Below are positions 41,116 through 41,650 of a DNA stretch of 41,650 nucleotides, one piece after another; positions within the stretch are counted from its first letter, which is position 1; each line of letters begins with the position of its first letter. Source of the DNA: Basidiobolus meristosporus CBS 931.73. Taxonomy: Eukaryota > Basidiobolomycota > Basidiobolomycetes > Basidiobolales > Basidiobolaceae. The stretch is taken from positions 1-41,650 of the forward strand of contig MCFE01000731.1 in the NCBI GenBank assembly GCA_002104905.1. Direction: 5' to 3'. A program made the position numbers and the translations under genes. The notes under the pieces are model-generated. The model was given only the letters and a program-made list of their open reading frames with translations. It was not told the origin of the DNA and searched no databases.

Positions 41116-41650
41116 TACCTCTGTATTGCAACTGGAGCCTTCATTGAATTGCCACTATTAGTACCACATGCTGATATAAGCAACAGTGTATTTGCAACAT
41201 GAAAAAGCTTTCAATGGTTTGTTCAATCAAAGGGCTGGTAAGGGGAGAATGCAAAGTTGTATACAAACTAAATCATGTGCAGTAGTGTTTACAGACTAAA
41301 AAATGGGGAAAGTGGCACATATGATCTGTAATTGTGGTGGCTGCCCACAATGAGTGTTTGCTACAAGCCTTATGTACAATAGCATCTGATGCATCAGACA
41401 CCCTAACTAAACACAAAAAGAAAATAAAAATCAATTAGCAAGTTGGCACCTAAGATTGGCATATAGTATTAGGTTGGTACTGGCAGATATCAATCCCAAG
41501 ATCTTTAACTTGGCAAGACCAGGAGCTATTAAAGAATCAGACTATAACAGCAATTCTTAACTTATTGTATTTATAAGTAAAGTATTGTTATGACATTATT
41601 ATTTATTAGGAAAAGGGTGTGAATGCTTAAATATCTAACTTGAAATCACT
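41116..41650 (+). other. Displaced right half of an array unit
   Basis: 41116-41335 continues the A' 3' flank (compare 30504-30710), and 41395-41650 matches the C/B promoter region (compare 31000-31260), with AAGATTGGCATA and TATTAGGTTGGTACTGGC. CpG sites present in the intact unit are mostly lost here. The window ends before a gene start is reached. Confidence 0.65.

Overview
The window reads as nuclear DNA of a eukaryote, most likely a filamentous fungus. Genes are intronless, with a TATA box 40-60 nt before the ATG and an AATAAA signal just after the stop. There is a class II tRNA-Leu(CAG), a fungal-type Hsp31/DJ-1 enzyme, many small secreted proteins with short signal peptides, and decayed Ty1/copia retrotransposons. 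I cannot assign a genus from sequence alone.

Layout. 1-3000: repeat-derived, CpG-poor DNA with no intact gene. 3009-5740: a small secreted Cys-rich protein on the minus strand and an intact DJ-1/PfpI (Hsp31-like) gene. 5740-9450: mostly non-coding or decayed DNA, with a dead family-B copy, an almost CpG-free 2 kb tract holding a solo LTR, and a truncated alpha/beta-hydrolase pseudogene. 9650-12900: an old, damaged unit of the secreted-protein array. 14860-15800: a tandem pair of 65-residue six-cysteine secreted peptides. 16880-17630: two small minus-strand ORFs of unknown role. 18390-21060: an intact B-A gene pair, the tRNA, and a second unit collapsed by deletions. 21060-25270: decayed transposon DNA including a minus-strand copia relic. 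25600-36690: the dense part of the array. 36695-41110: a dead copia element with both LTRs and a CATGG target duplication, inserted downstream of an array gene. 41111-41650: the displaced rest of that array unit.

The central feature is the array of secreted-protein genes. I distinguish family A (eight Cys, intact at 27870 and 32394, shortened at 19318, doubtful at 11185), its relative A' (29884), family B (18432, 26387) and family C (minus strand, intact only at 33277-33657). Their N- and C-terminal parts differ completely, but all contain a module of exactly 35 residues that starts with LL and ends with P, with matching V/I, L and N positions. The array grew by duplication of a C(-)/B(+)/non-coding block/A(+) unit and is decaying by deletion, frameshift and transposon insertion. 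At least ten dead copies or stubs are visible.

A second theme is CpG loss. Transposon-rich tracts are almost free of CpG, and array copies lying next to transposons have lost CpG sites as TpG or CpA, including one CGA-to-TAA change, while their intact paralogues keep them. This looks like cytosine methylation followed by deamination, spreading from transposons into neighbouring gene copies.
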